Source of the DNA: Actinomycetospora sp. NBRC 106375
GTDB lineage: Bacteria; Actinomycetota; Actinomycetes; Mycobacteriales; Pseudonocardiaceae
Assembly: GCF_030269665.1 (NCBI RefSeq)
Contig: NZ_BSTS01000009.1
Span: 1 to 64,000 of the forward strand
Reading direction: 5' to 3'
Length of the DNA: 64,000 bases
Position numbers and translations under genes: made by a program. Positions within the stretch are counted from its first letter, which is position 1, and each line of letters starts with the position of its first letter. Under the pieces are notes generated by a model, which saw only the letters and a list, made by a program, of their open reading frames with translations, was not told the DNA's origin and ran no database searches. Below, one piece after another: positions 51,121 to 60,607 of this stretch.

Positions 51121-51909
51121 ATGAGTGACGAACTCGCCGGCCGGAGGGTGCTGATCACCGGCGGCGCCCGCGGCCTCGGCGCCGGGATGGGGCGCGCCAT
51201 GGCGGCGGTCGGCGCCTCGGTGATGCTGGCCGACGTCCTCAAGGACGTCGGTGAGCAGACCGCCGGCGAGATCCCCGGCGCGCGCTTCGTCGCGCTCGAC
51301 GTCACCGACGACGCCGCGTGGGAGTCCGCCGTGGCGCACACCGTCGCCGAGCTCGGCGGGCTCGACGTCGTGGTCAACAACGCCGGTCTCGAGGTCACCT
51401 CGCTGCTCGTCGACACCGAGCCCGACGACGTCCGGCGCATGCTCGAGGTCAACCTGCTGGGCACGATGCTCGGCATCAAGCACGCGTTCCGCGCGATGCG
51501 CCCCGGCGGTGCCGCGGGCGCGGGCGGCGCGGTCATCAACGTGGCGTCGGTCGCCGCGACGATCGCGTTCCCGGCCATCGCGGGCTACTCGGCCACGAAG
51601 TCCGGCGTCGACCGGCTCACCCGCGTCGCGGCGATGGAGTCGGGCAAGCTCGGCTACGGCGTGCGCGTCAACTGCCTCTATCCCGGTCTCGTGCCCACCG
51701 ACATGGGCGTGAAGCTCGCGGTCGAGACCTCCGGGCTGGGCCTCTTCGAGAGCCCGGACGCCGCCGTCGCCGCGGTCGTCGAACTGACCCCGTCCGGCCG
51801 CCTCGCCGAGGTGTCCGACATCGCCGACGCGGTGGTCTTCCTCGCGTCGGACGCCGCCCGGTTCGTCAACGGCGTCGGCCTGCCGGTCGACGGTGGGATG
51901 GGCATGTAG
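51121..51909 (+). CDS. Short-chain dehydrogenase/reductase
   Basis: 262 residues, classical SDR. Cofactor motif LITGGARGLGAGMG (TGxxxGxG), NNAG, catalytic Ser in INVASVAA, and YSATK (Tyr-Lys). The C-terminus FVNGVGLPVDGGMGM is standard. Asp at the end of strand 2 (MLADVLKDVG) favours NAD+. It directly precedes an acyl-CoA ligase (2-base gap). Confidence 0.85.
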   Translation: MSDELAGRRVLITGGARGLGAGMGRAMAAVGASVMLADVLKDVGEQTAGEIPGARFVALDVTDDAAWESAVAHTVAELGGLDVVVNNAGLEVTSLLVDTEPDDVRRMLEVNLLGTMLGIKHAFRAMRPGGAAGAGGAVINVASVAATIAFPAIAGYSATKSGVDRLTRVAAMESGKLGYGVRVNCLYPGLVPTDMGVKLAVETSGLGLFESPDAAVAAVVELTPSGRLAEVSDIADAVVFLASDAARFVNGVGLPVDGGMGM

Positions 51910-51911
51910 TC

Positions 51912-53444
51912 GTGGCCCTGACGTCCTGGCTGGACAAGGGAGCCTCGATCGACCCCGAGGCCCCCTGCCTGACCCTCGACGGCGCGACGCTGTCCTACCG
52001 CGAGGTCGTCGCCCTGAGCCACCGGGTCGCCCGGGCCCTGCTGCGCTCGGGCGTCCGACCCGGCGACAAGGTCGGCATCCTGTCGGCGAACGACCCGGTC
52101 GCGTTCGCGTGCGTGTTCGGCGTCGCGCGCGCCGGGGCGGTGTGGTGCCCCATCAACCCGCGCAACGCCGGCGACGAGAACCGCGAGCTGCTGGACCTGT
52201 TCGACTGCGCCGCGCTGATCCACCAGGGCTCGTTCGGCGAGCTCGTGGACGCGATCGCGGGCGCCCTGCCCCAGCTGCGGACGATCGTGTGCCTCGACGG
52301 CCCGCGCGGCGCGACGCCGTCGTTCGCCGACTGGCTCGCGGCCGCCGAGAACGACCCGCCGGCGGAGGCGCCGCCGCCCGACGACGTCGTCGCCCTCGTG
52401 GGCACCGGCGGGACCACGGGGCGGCCCAAGGGCGTGATGCTCACCGACCGGAACCTCGAGACGATGTCCGCGGTCACGCTGATGAGCTATCCGTTCGCGG
52501 ACCGGCCGGTCTACCTTGCCCTCGCGCCGCTGACCCACGCCGCCGGGGTGCTGTGCTTCCCGGTCATGGCGCTCGGCGGGGAGATCGTCGTGATGGCGAA
52601 GCCCGACGTCGCGCGGTTCCTCGAGCTGATCGAGCACCACCGCGTGACGCACACGTTCCTGCCGCCGACGCTGATCTACATGGTCCTGGGCCATCCCGAC
52701 CTCCCGTCGCGGGACCTGGGCTCCCTGCAGTGCTTCTGGTACGGCGCGGCACCGATGTCGGTGGCGCGGCTCGAGGAGGCGCTCGAGCGGATCGGGCCGA
52801 TGGCGCAGCTGTTCGGGCAGTCCGAGGCGCCGATGATGGTGTCGACGATGTCGCCGGCCGAGCACCGCCGTGCCGACGGGAGCATCGCGACGGAGCGCCT
52901 CGCCTCGGCCGGTCGCCCGTCACCCCTGGTCACCGTGGCGATCATGTCCCGGGACGGGGAGCTGCTGCCCCGCGGCGAGCGCGGCGAGATCGTCGTCCGC
53001 GGGTCGCTGGTGATGGCCGGCTACTACCGCAACCCGGAGGCCACCGCCGAGGTCTCGGCGCACGGCTGGCACCACACCGGTGACATCGGCTACCTCGACG
53101 CCGACGGCTTCCTGTTCATCGTCGACCGCGCCAAGGACATGGTCATCTCCGGCGGGTTCAACGTCTACTCCGCCGAGGTCGAGCAGGCGCTCATGGCCCA
53201 CCCCGCCGTGCGTGACTGCGCGGTGATCGGCCTGCCCGACGAGAAGTGGGGCGAGCGCGTCACCGCGGTGGTCGAGCGTGTGGGCGGCACCGACGTCTCG
53301 GGCGACGACCTCATGGCCTTCGTCAAGGGCCGGATCGGCAGCGTCAAGACGCCGAAGCAGATCGAGTTCTGGGACACGCTCCCGCGCTCGACCGTCGGGA
53401 AGATCCTCAAGACCGACGTGCGGGCGGCGCTGGCCGGGAGCTGA
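51912..53444 (+). CDS. AMP-forming acyl-CoA synthetase
   Basis: 510 residues. VGTGGTTGRPKGVMLTDRN (P-loop), GWHHTGDIGYLDADGFLFIV, DRAKDMVISGGFNVYSAEVE and final Lys in PRSTVGKILKTDV. Medium/long-chain or aryl acid CoA ligase. GTG at 51912, coupled to the SDR. An alcohol/aldehyde to CoA-ester route under the TetR is plausible. Confidence 0.85.
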   Translation: MALTSWLDKGASIDPEAPCLTLDGATLSYREVVALSHRVARALLRSGVRPGDKVGILSANDPVAFACVFGVARAGAVWCPINPRNAGDENRELLDLFDCAALIHQGSFGELVDAIAGALPQLRTIVCLDGPRGATPSFADWLAAAENDPPAEAPPPDDVVALVGTGGTTGRPKGVMLTDRNLETMSAVTLMSYPFADRPVYLALAPLTHAAGVLCFPVMALGGEIVVMAKPDVARFLELIEHHRVTHTFLPPTLIYMVLGHPDLPSRDLGSLQCFWYGAAPMSVARLEEALERIGPMAQLFGQSEAPMMVSTMSPAEHRRADGSIATERLASAGRPSPLVTVAIMSRDGELLPRGERGEIVVRGSLVMAGYYRNPEATAEVSAHGWHHTGDIGYLDADGFLFIVDRAKDMVISGGFNVYSAEVEQALMAHPAVRDCAVIGLPDEKWGERVTAVVERVGGTDVSGDDLMAFVKGRIGSVKTPKQIEFWDTLPRSTVGKILKTDVRAALAGS

Positions 53445-53450
53445 CTCCCC

Positions 53451-54419
53451 TCACTGGTGCCCGGCGACCCCGCGGGGCTCGTAACGCTCCTCGAGACCGG
53501 CGATCTCGTCGTCGTCCAGGCGCAGCTCGACGGCCGCGACGGCGTCGTCGAGGTGGTGCGACTTCGTCGCGCCGATGATCGGCGAGTCGACGACCGGGTT
53601 GGTCAGCGTCCACGCGAGCGCGACCTGCGCCCGGGACACCCCGCGCTTCTCGGCCACCTCGGCGACCTTCTCGACGATGTAGCGGTCGGTGTCGCGGTAG
53701 AGCGTCTTGCCGAACTCGTCGGTCTCGCCCCGGGTGGTCGAGGAGTCCCAGTCGCGGGTCAGCTTCCCGCGCGCCAGGGGGCTCCAGGGGATGGACCCGA
53801 CGCCCTCGTCGCCGCAGAGCGGGAGCATCTCGCGCTCCTCCTCGCGGTAGAGCAGGTTGTAGTGGTCCTGCATCGTCGCGAACCGGGTCCAGCCGTTGCC
53901 GTCCTGCAGGTGCAGCGCCTTCGCGAACTGCCAGGCCCACATCGACGACGCGCCGATGTAGCGGGCCTTGCCCGCCTTGACCACGTCGTGCAGCGCCTCG
54001 AGGGTCTCCTCGATCGGGGTCCCGTAGTCCCAGCGGTGGATCTGGTAGAGGTCCACGTAGTCCATGCCCAGGCGCCGCAGCGAGGCGTCGATGCCCGTCA
54101 TGATCGCCTTGCGCGACAGGCCGCCCCCGTTCGGCCCCTTCCGCATCCGGTTGAAGACCTTGGTGGCGACGACGATCTCGTCGCGGTCGGCGTGCTTGTT
54201 CAGCCACCGTCCGGTGATCTCCTCCGACGTGCCCTGAGAGTAGACGTCGGCGGTGTCGAAGAAGTTGATGCCGGCGTCGAGCGCCTGGCGGAAGAACGGC
54301 TCGGCCTGGTCGGCGGGCAGCGCCCAGGGCCAGCGGTCGTTCGGCTCGCCGTAGCTCATGCACCCCAGGCACACCCGGGAGACGTCGAGACCGGTCGCAC
54401 CGAGCTTCGTGTACTCCAT
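53451..54419 (-). CDS. Aldo/keto reductase
   Basis: 322 residues. Catalytic tetrad visible: Asp/Tyr in [11 protein letters not shown], Lys in [11 protein letters not shown] and His in [15 protein letters not shown]-binding [14 protein letters not shown] near the C-terminus. (beta/alpha)8 fold, usual length. It is convergent with the ligase (6 bases between stops) and divergent from the MFS gene. Confidence 0.85.
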   Translation of the reverse strand: MEYTKLGATGLDVSRVCLGCMSYGEPNDRWPWALPADQAEPFFRQALDAGINFFDTADVYSQGTSEEITGRWLNKHADRDEIVVATKVFNRMRKGPNGGGLSRKAIMTGIDASLRRLGMDYVDLYQIHRWDYGTPIEETLEALHDVVKAGKARYIGASSMWAWQFAKALHLQDGNGWTRFATMQDHYNLLYREEEREMLPLCGDEGVGSIPWSPLARGKLTRDWDSSTTRGETDEFGKTLYRDTDRYIVEKVAEVAEKRGVSRAQVALAWTLTNPVVDSPIIGATKSHHLDDAVAAVELRLDDDEIAGLEERYEPRGVAGHQ

Positions 54420-54581
54420 GGGGCCAGCGTGCCCCCTGGACCGTCGGTCGATTCACACCCGCGGCCGGGAATCGGCTGGACATCAACAGCGCTCGAGGTC
54501 ATAGCGTCGAGAACGCCCGGGGACAGCGTCGTTCCCGATCCGATCGAACCCCGTATTCCGCTCAGAACGGTCGTACGCCTC

Positions 54582-56327
54582 GTGAGCTCTCCTGTCGAAG
54601 CACCTGCGTCGCCGGACCGGCGGCGCTGGCTGATCCTGGCTGTGATCGGGATCGCCCAGCTCATGGTCATCCTCGACAACTCGATCGTGAACATCGCCCT
54701 GCCCTCGGCCCAGGCCGACCTGGGCTTCGACGACGCGCAGCGCCAGTGGATCGTCACCGCCTACGCGCTCGCCTTCGGCAGCCTGCTGCTGCTCGGTGGA
54801 CGCCTGTCGGACCTCTTCGGACGCAAGCGCGCCTTCCTCGTCGGCCTGGTCGGCTTCGCGGCCGCCTCGGTGCTCGGCGGGCTGGCCCCCGGGTTCGAGC
54901 TGCTGGTGGCGGCCCGCGCCCTGCAGGGCGTGTTCGGGGCGCTGCTGGCCCCGGCCGCGCTCTCGCTGCTGACCACGACGTTCACCGAGGGACGGGACCG
55001 GGCGCGCGCGTTCGGCGTGTTCGCCGCCCTGGCCGGCTCGGGCGCCGCGATCGGGCTGCTGCTCGGCGGCGCGCTGACCGAGTACGTCGACTGGCGCTGG
55101 TGCATGTACGTCAACGCCGTCTTCGCCGCGGTCGCCTTCCTCGGGGCCTCGTTGCTGCTCCCGCAGCACCCCGTCGAGCACCGGCCGCGCCTCGACGTCG
55201 CGGGAACCCTGCTCGCGTCGGCCGGCCTGTTCGCCGTGGTGTACGGCTTCGCCAGCGCCGAGACCGACAGCTGGACCTCGCCCGTGGTCTACGCGTTCCT
55301 GGCCGCCGGGGTCGTGCTGCTCGTCGCGTTCGTGCTCGTCCAGCGCCGGGTGGCGGCGCCCCTGCTGCCCCTGCGCGTGGTCACCGACCGCTTCCGCGGC
55401 GGCTCGTTCCTGACGATCCTCGTGCTGACCACCGGCATGTTCGGGGTGTCGCTGTTCCTCGCGTACACGCTGCAGCAGGTCTTCGGCTTCTCACCGCTGA
55501 TCACCGGCGTCGCGTTCCTGCCGATGGTCGCGTCGATCGTGACCGCCGCGAACACCGTGCCCACCTACCTGCTCCCGCGGACCGGGCCGAAGCCGCTGCT
55601 CGTCGCCGGGATGCTGCTCGGCGCGGGCGCCCTGTTCTGGTTCTCGTTCCTCACCCCGGAGTCCGGCTACGTCGCGCACATCCTGGGCCCGCTGATCCTC
55701 ATGGGCCTCGGCATGGGCACCGCGATGTCGACGTCGATCAACACCGCGACCCTCGGGGTGGCGCCTGGCGACGCCGGCGTGGCGTCGGCCTCGGTCAACA
55801 CCATGCAGCAGGTCGGCGGGTCGGTGGGCACGGCGCTGCTCTCCAGCGTCGCGGGCACGGCCGCCGTCGGCGTCGTGGGCTCGCCGCTGGCCGTCGCGCT
55901 GCACGGCTACACGGTCGCCTTCCTCGTCGCGGCGGGCATCTTCGTGGTCGGCGCCCTGATCGTCGGGGTCCTGGTCCCGGTCGGACGCACCACGGGCCGC
56001 GGGTCGGTGACGACGCGGACCGAGCACACCGAGGAGGCCGAGACCGAGCCCGTCGGGACGGCGCTGGTCGGCGCGGTGCGCGACGCCGCCGGCCGGCCCG
56101 TCCCCGGGGCGACGCTCACGCTCGTCGACACCACCGGCCGCGAGGCCGGGCGCACCGTCAGCGACGGGGCGGGTGACTACGCGCTGCCGGCCGGACCGGG
56201 CGACCACCTGCTCGTCGCCGGCGCGGCGGGCCTGGCCCCGAGCGCGCAGCGGATCCTGCTCCACGACGGGCGCACCACCCAGGGCGACGTCGTCCTCGAC
56301 CTCGCCGTGGAACCCGCCCGCACCTGA
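54582..56327 (+). CDS. DHA2-type MFS transporter with C-terminal carboxypeptidase-regulatory-like domain
   Basis: 581 residues from GTG 54582. The N-terminal 465 residues are an MFS drug:H+ antiporter of the 14-helix type: AQLMVILDNSIVNIALPSA (motif D1), GRLSDLFGRKRAFLVG (motif A), PAALSLLTTTFTEG (motif C region). Unusually, about 90 extra residues form an Ig-like carboxypeptidase-regulatory domain: ALVGAVRDAAGRPVPGATLT, TVSDGAGDYALPAGPGDHLL. An export role with an added cytoplasmic binding module is inferred. Confidence 0.8.
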   Translation: MSSPVEAPASPDRRRWLILAVIGIAQLMVILDNSIVNIALPSAQADLGFDDAQRQWIVTAYALAFGSLLLLGGRLSDLFGRKRAFLVGLVGFAAASVLGGLAPGFELLVAARALQGVFGALLAPAALSLLTTTFTEGRDRARAFGVFAALAGSGAAIGLLLGGALTEYVDWRWCMYVNAVFAAVAFLGASLLLPQHPVEHRPRLDVAGTLLASAGLFAVVYGFASAETDSWTSPVVYAFLAAGVVLLVAFVLVQRRVAAPLLPLRVVTDRFRGGSFLTILVLTTGMFGVSLFLAYTLQQVFGFSPLITGVAFLPMVASIVTAANTVPTYLLPRTGPKPLLVAGMLLGAGALFWFSFLTPESGYVAHILGPLILMGLGMGTAMSTSINTATLGVAPGDAGVASASVNTMQQVGGSVGTALLSSVAGTAAVGVVGSPLAVALHGYTVAFLVAAGIFVVGALIVGVLVPVGRTTGRGSVTTRTEHTEEAETEPVGTALVGAVRDAAGRPVPGATLTLVDTTGREAGRTVSDGAGDYALPAGPGDHLLVAGAAGLAPSAQRILLHDGRTTQGDVVLDLAVEPART

Positions 56328-56391
56328 CCGGAGCAGGCGACACCGCCGAACGCGCACCGACCCGACGAACGAAGCGGTGAGGAGCGGCCCC

Positions 56392-58212
56392 CTACGCCTG
56401 GTGGTGCGACTCCTGACGCCCGTGGATCGGGGTCGGGATGCCCACCTGGCGCGCCTTGAGCTGCAGGGCGAGGTAGAGCGAGTAGAAGCGCGACTGGTGC
56501 AGGTTGCCGCCGTGGAACCACAGGTTGTCCTGCTGGGTCGGCTTCCACATGTTGCGCTGCTCGCCCTCCCAGGGACCGGGGTCCTTGGTGGTGTCCGAAC
56601 CGAGGCCCCAGACCTTGCCGACCTTGTCGGCCATGTCCTGGCCGATGATGTCGGCGGCGCGCCGGTTCATCGAGCCGTAGCCGGTGGCGAAGACGACGAG
56701 GTCGGCCTCGAGACGGGTGCCGTCGTCGAGCACGACCTCGGACTCCGTGAACTCGGTGATCTGGCCCGTGGCGAGCTTCACCTTGCCGTCGGCCACGAGC
56801 TCGGCGGCGCCCACGTCGATGTAGTAGCCCGACCCGCGGCGCAGGTACTTCATGAACAGGCCGGAGTCGTCGTCACCGAAGTCGAGCTGGAAGCCGGCCT
56901 CCTCCAGGCGCCGGTAGAAGTCGGCGTCGACCTCGCGCGCCTTGTCGTAGGCCGGCTTCTGGAAGGTGTGCATGATCCGGTAGGGCAGGGACGCGAACAC
57001 CATGTCGGCGGTGTAGGTGTCGATGCCGGCGGCGACCGCACGCTCCGAGTAGAGGTCGCCGAGGGCGTACTCCATCAGCGTCTCGGACCGGATGATGTGG
57101 GTGGAGCTGCGCTGCACCATCGTGACGTCGGCGCCCACCTCCCACAGCGAGCCGCAGATGTCGAACGCGGAGTTGTTCGAGCCGATGACCACGACCTTCT
57201 TGCCCTTGTAGGCGTCCGGGCCGGGGTGCTGCGACGAGTGCTGGATCTCGCCCTGGAAGACGTCCTCGCCCGGGATCGACGGGATGTTCGGCTTGCCCGA
57301 GACGCCGAGGGCGAAGACGAGCTGCTTCGGCCGGAGGGTGACCTCCTCGCCGGCGCGGTCGACCACCACCGACCACTCGCCGGCCGCCTCGTCGAACGAG
57401 GCACTCTTCGCCGTCGTGGAGCCCCAGTAGTTCAGCTCCATGACCTTCGTGTACATCTCGAGCCAGTCGCCGATCTTGTCCTTCGGCGAGAACACCGGCC
57501 AGTTGTCCGGGAACTTGATGTAGGGCAGGTGGTCGTACCAGACCGGGTCGTGCAGGGCGAGGCTCTTGTAGCGCTTGCGCCAGGAGTCGCCGGGGCGCTC
57601 GTTCGACTCGACGATGATCGTCTCGATGCCGAGCTGGCGCAGGCGCGCGCCGAGCGCGATGCCGCCCTGGCCGCCGCCGATGATGACGATCTCGGGCTGG
57701 CGGGTGTAGCCCAGCTCGGCGGCCTCGGCCTCGCGGCGCTCCTGCCACGTGACGCGGTCGGGGTTGGCGCCGTGCTCGGTGCCGAAGGGCCGCTCGGCGT
57801 TCGGGCTGGCCGGCTCCTCGTGGCCCTTGAGCTCGTCGAGCGTGGTGAGCAACGTCCACGCCTTGTTCTCGCCGTCGAGCCGCAGGTGGCCGGTGCCGCG
57901 GCCGATCGCGGTCTCGAACGTCAGCCAGGCGTCGGTGATGCCGTCGGCCACGGTCGGCTCGCCGGTGACCTCGAAGGTCACCGGGCCCATCTGGCGCGCG
58001 GCGTCGGACGTCACGACCCCGGCGACGCCCGCCGGGCCCTCGACGGTGATCAGGTTCCAGGTGAACGACACGAGGTCGCGCCAGTAGGACTCGGCGGCGA
58101 ACAGCGCCGCCGCGCGGTCGCCCTCGCCGGCCGAGACCGCCGCGGCGAACTCGGTCAGCCAGGCGTCCACCCGCGTGCCCGCGTCCGCGGCGCTCTCGAC
58201 GGTCTGGGTCAC
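56392..58212 (-). CDS. Flavin-containing monooxygenase with N-terminal NTF2/SnoaL-like domain
   Basis: 606 residues from GTG 58212 (GGAGG upstream). Residues 1-150 are an NTF2/SnoaL-like alpha+beta module. The rest is an FMO/BVMO-type enzyme: FAD motif IVIIGGGQGGIALGARLRQL, ALHDPVWYDHLPYIKFPDNW, NADP motif VVIGSNNSAFDICGSLWE, and LVVFATGYGS. It probably oxygenates a ketone, amine or sulfur compound. It stands alone on its strand. Confidence 0.85.
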   Translation of the reverse strand: MTQTVESAADAGTRVDAWLTEFAAAVSAGEGDRAAALFAAESYWRDLVSFTWNLITVEGPAGVAGVVTSDAARQMGPVTFEVTGEPTVADGITDAWLTFETAIGRGTGHLRLDGENKAWTLLTTLDELKGHEEPASPNAERPFGTEHGANPDRVTWQERREAEAAELGYTRQPEIVIIGGGQGGIALGARLRQLGIETIIVESNERPGDSWRKRYKSLALHDPVWYDHLPYIKFPDNWPVFSPKDKIGDWLEMYTKVMELNYWGSTTAKSASFDEAAGEWSVVVDRAGEEVTLRPKQLVFALGVSGKPNIPSIPGEDVFQGEIQHSSQHPGPDAYKGKKVVVIGSNNSAFDICGSLWEVGADVTMVQRSSTHIIRSETLMEYALGDLYSERAVAAGIDTYTADMVFASLPYRIMHTFQKPAYDKAREVDADFYRRLEEAGFQLDFGDDDSGLFMKYLRRGSGYYIDVGAAELVADGKVKLATGQITEFTESEVVLDDGTRLEADLVVFATGYGSMNRRAADIIGQDMADKVGKVWGLGSDTTKDPGPWEGEQRNMWKPTQQDNLWFHGGNLHQSRFYSLYLALQLKARQVGIPTPIHGRQESHHQA

Positions 58213-58360
58213 TGCTACCTCCACGCGGACGGCGTCGGCCGACCCGGGGCATCCGCCCGCCGCTGCCCAGGATCGTGTGGCGTGGAAGACAGTGAACCGG
58301 CTCACCGGCGCGGGCGGCAGGGGTTGCACCCAGGTTGCAGCGCGCTGCTCACATACGAGG

Positions 58361-58561
58361 TCAACCCAGGACGAGGGGGCGGTAGCCGAGGACGCTGGCG
58401 GCGCCGTCGAGGTAGGCGCGGCGGTGGTCGCGCGGCACCCAGTGCTCCACCGGGTGCACCGTCAGCATCCCGCCGCCGGCGATGCGCCAGTGCTCCTCGT
58501 CGGCCAGGGCGGCGGAGGCGTCCTGCTCGCCCTGCTCGCGGGCGACCTCGTCGGCAGTCAT
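58361..58561 (-). CDS. Small hypothetical protein
   Basis: 66 residues from ATG 58561: MTADEVAREQGEQDASAALA, then HWRIAGGGMLTVHPVEHWVP. No known domain recognised. It lies 32 bases downstream of the SnoaL-like gene on the same strand and may be the last gene of the hydratase-SDR-SnoaL set. An in-frame ATG at 58615 overlaps the upstream gene. Confidence 0.45.
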   Translation of the reverse strand: MTADEVAREQGEQDASAALADEEHWRIAGGGMLTVHPVEHWVPRDHRRAYLDGAASVLGYRPLVLG

Positions 58562-58593
58562 GCTCCGCACGCTCTCCCAGCCCCCGCCGGGGG

Positions 58594-58968
58594 TCAATGA
58601 CGCGCCCGGCTCCACGCGGACGCCAGCGGCGCGGTGTCGTAGCAGATCACCAGCCGCGCGATCCGCGAGCGGTCGTGGGTGAGCGTGATCAGGTCGACGA
58701 CGTCGAACGGCGCCGGCGTGCCGTCGCGCAGCACCCAGTCGTACCGGAACGCGAGCGCCACCTCGCGCGGGTCGTCCGGGTCGACGTAGAGCCGCTGCAG
58801 CGTGGTCCGCGAGGGCGCTGAGTCGGCGAAGAGCGTCGGGTAGAACCGGGCCGCGGGCACGGTGCCGTAGAGCGGGGAGACGACCTCGCCGCCCGGCGCG
58901 AAGCAGGCGACCGACCGCTCGGCCGACCCCGCGTCGAGCGCGGCGAGGTACTCGTCGAGGATCTCCAT
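58594..58968 (-). CDS. NTF2/SnoaL-like protein
   Basis: 124 residues: MEILDEYLAALDAGSAERSV, RFYPTLFADSAPSRTTLQRL, VALAFRYDWVLRDGTPAPFD. A cone-shaped NTF2-like fold used by hydratases, isomerases and binding proteins. The start overlaps the SDR stop by one base (TGATG). Confidence 0.75.
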   Translation of the reverse strand: MEILDEYLAALDAGSAERSVACFAPGGEVVSPLYGTVPAARFYPTLFADSAPSRTTLQRLYVDPDDPREVALAFRYDWVLRDGTPAPFDVVDLITLTHDRSRIARLVICYDTAPLASAWSRARH

Positions 58969-59735
58969 CAGAAGATCGAGTAGGCGCCGTCGACCACGAT
59001 CTCGTCGCCGGTGTGGAAGCCGCCGACGTTGGCGGCGAGGTACACGGCGAGGCGGGCGAAGTCGTCGGGGTCGCCCCACCGCCGCTGCGGCATCCGCTTC
59101 ATCACCGCCGCCTCGAAGCGCTCGTCGTGCAGGCGCGGCGAGGCCAGGGGCGTCTCGGTCCAGCCCGCGACGATCGAGTGCGCGTTGATCCGGTGCCGCG
59201 CGAGCTCCACCGCGGCGCCCTCGATGATCGCGGTGAGACCGGCCTTGCTCGCCGCGTACGCCTCGTTGCGCGGCGCCCCGTGCACCGTGGACACGCTCGA
59301 GGTGCCGACGAGCACCCCTCCCCCGCCGCGGGAGACCATGTGTCGCGCCGCGGCTCGCAGCGTCAGGAACGCGCCGTCCAGGTTGACGCGCGTGACGCGC
59401 CGCCAGTCGTCGAGCGTGGTGTCGACGAACGCCGCCCCCGACCCGCCGACGCCGGCGTTGGCGAAGCACGAGTCGACGCGGCCGAAGTGCTCGAGCGTCG
59501 CGGCGAAGCTCGCCGTGACGGCGTCCTCGTCGCCGACGTCGCAGCGCCAGGCGCGCACCCGCGTGCCGTACTGCGCCAGGTCCTCGACGGCCGCGTCGTT
59601 GCGCTCCGCGTTCGTCCCCCAGAGCGCGACGTCGGCACCGCTCTGGGCGAGGCCCCGGGCCATGCCGAGGCCGATCCCGGAGTTCCCGCCGGTGACCAGC
59701 GCGACGTGCCCGGTGAGGTCGAACAGACCGCTCAC
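58968..59735 (-). CDS. Short-chain dehydrogenase/reductase
   Basis: 255 residues, classical SDR: LVTGGNSGIGLGMARG, ANAGVGGSGA, Ser in VGTSSVSTVH, YAASK, and DEIVVDGAYSIF at the end. GTG 59735 overlaps the enoyl-CoA hydratase stop (GTGA) upstream. Part of a hydratase-SDR-SnoaL operon; a 3-hydroxyacyl-CoA or sterol/aromatic alcohol step is plausible. Confidence 0.85.
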   Translation of the reverse strand: MSGLFDLTGHVALVTGGNSGIGLGMARGLAQSGADVALWGTNAERNDAAVEDLAQYGTRVRAWRCDVGDEDAVTASFAATLEHFGRVDSCFANAGVGGSGAAFVDTTLDDWRRVTRVNLDGAFLTLRAAARHMVSRGGGGVLVGTSSVSTVHGAPRNEAYAASKAGLTAIIEGAAVELARHRINAHSIVAGWTETPLASPRLHDERFEAAVMKRMPQRRWGDPDDFARLAVYLAANVGGFHTGDEIVVDGAYSIF

Positions 59736-60514
59736 CGGACCGCCCACTCGCCGGTGAAGCCCGGCTCGCGCTTCTCGGTGAAGGCCCGGAACGCCTCGGG
59801 GGCGTCGGCGGTCGCGAAGTTGACCGCCTGGGTGCGGGCCTCGCTCGCGAGCGCGTCGCGCAGCGGACGGTCCGCGTTCTCGTGCAGCAGCGCCTTGGAC
59901 TGCCGGACAGCGACGGGCGCGGCACCGACGAGGCGGGCGGTGAGGTCGTCGACGAAGCCGTCGAGCTCCTCGGGCGCCACCACCCACGTCACGAGCCCGA
60001 GCCGCTCGGCCTCCGCGGCGTCGATCATCTCGGCGAGCAGGGCCAGCCGCTTGGCCTGCTGCATCCCGACCAGGCGGGGCAGGAGCCACGAGCCGCCGAA
60101 GTCGAGTGACAGCCCGCGCTTGGCGAAGATCTGCGAGAATCGCGAGGTCGGGGTGGCGACGACGAGGTCGCAGCCGAGCGCGAGGTTCCAGCCGGCGCCC
60201 ACGGCGACACCGTCGACCTTGGCGACCGTCGGGATCGGCAGCTCGTGGAGCATCAGCGCGATCTCGTTGATGAACGCCATGCGCTCCAGGGGGTGTCCCT
60301 CGCGGGCCTCGGAGACGTCGGCGCCCGCGCAGAACGCGCCGCCCGCCCCGGTGATCACCAGCGCGCGCACGGCGGTGTCGTGGCTCGCCGCGGACAGCGC
60401 GGCGTGCAGCTCCCGCCACGACGCGGCGTCGAGCGCGTTGCGCCGCTGCGGCCTGTTGAGCGTGAGGGTGAGCACGCCGTCGGAGTGGCTGGTGAGCAGG
60501 ACGTCGGAGTCCAT
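59732..60514 (-). CDS. Enoyl-CoA hydratase/isomerase-family protein
   Basis: 260 residues, crotonase fold: LTLNRPQRRNALDAASW, oxyanion loop ITGAGGAFCAGADVSEA, VAVGAGWNLALGCDLVVATP, and SLDFGGSWLLPRLVG. It lacks one typical Glu of hydratases in GGSWLLPRL, so an isomerase or thioesterase activity cannot be ruled out. First gene of the leftward set, divergent from a tetR gene. Confidence 0.85.
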   Translation of the reverse strand: MDSDVLLTSHSDGVLTLTLNRPQRRNALDAASWRELHAALSAASHDTAVRALVITGAGGAFCAGADVSEAREGHPLERMAFINEIALMLHELPIPTVAKVDGVAVGAGWNLALGCDLVVATPTSRFSQIFAKRGLSLDFGGSWLLPRLVGMQQAKRLALLAEMIDAAEAERLGLVTWVVAPEELDGFVDDLTARLVGAAPVAVRQSKALLHENADRPLRDALASEARTQAVNFATADAPEAFRAFTEKREPGFTGEWAVR

Positions 60515-60566
60515 GGGTCCTCTCCCGGGGCGTCGAGGGGCCGAGATGCCGGCCCTCGAAACCTAT

Positions 60567-60580
60567 CGATCGTCCGTTCG
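60567..60580. promoter_or_regulatory. Possible TetR operator
   Basis: CGATCG-TC-CGTTCG is a near-palindrome in the 93-base gap between the divergent hydratase and tetR genes. Its short length keeps confidence low. Confidence 0.35.
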
Positions 60581-60607
60581 GCGGCCAACCGGCCCTATGC
60601 TGATCCG

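Noticed and set aside
58337-58355. GCAGCGCGCTGC palindrome followed by CTGCTCACATA, like the right end of a GTGAGC element
   Set aside because: The matching left arm is missing, and the short GC palindrome can occur by chance in this GC-rich DNA.
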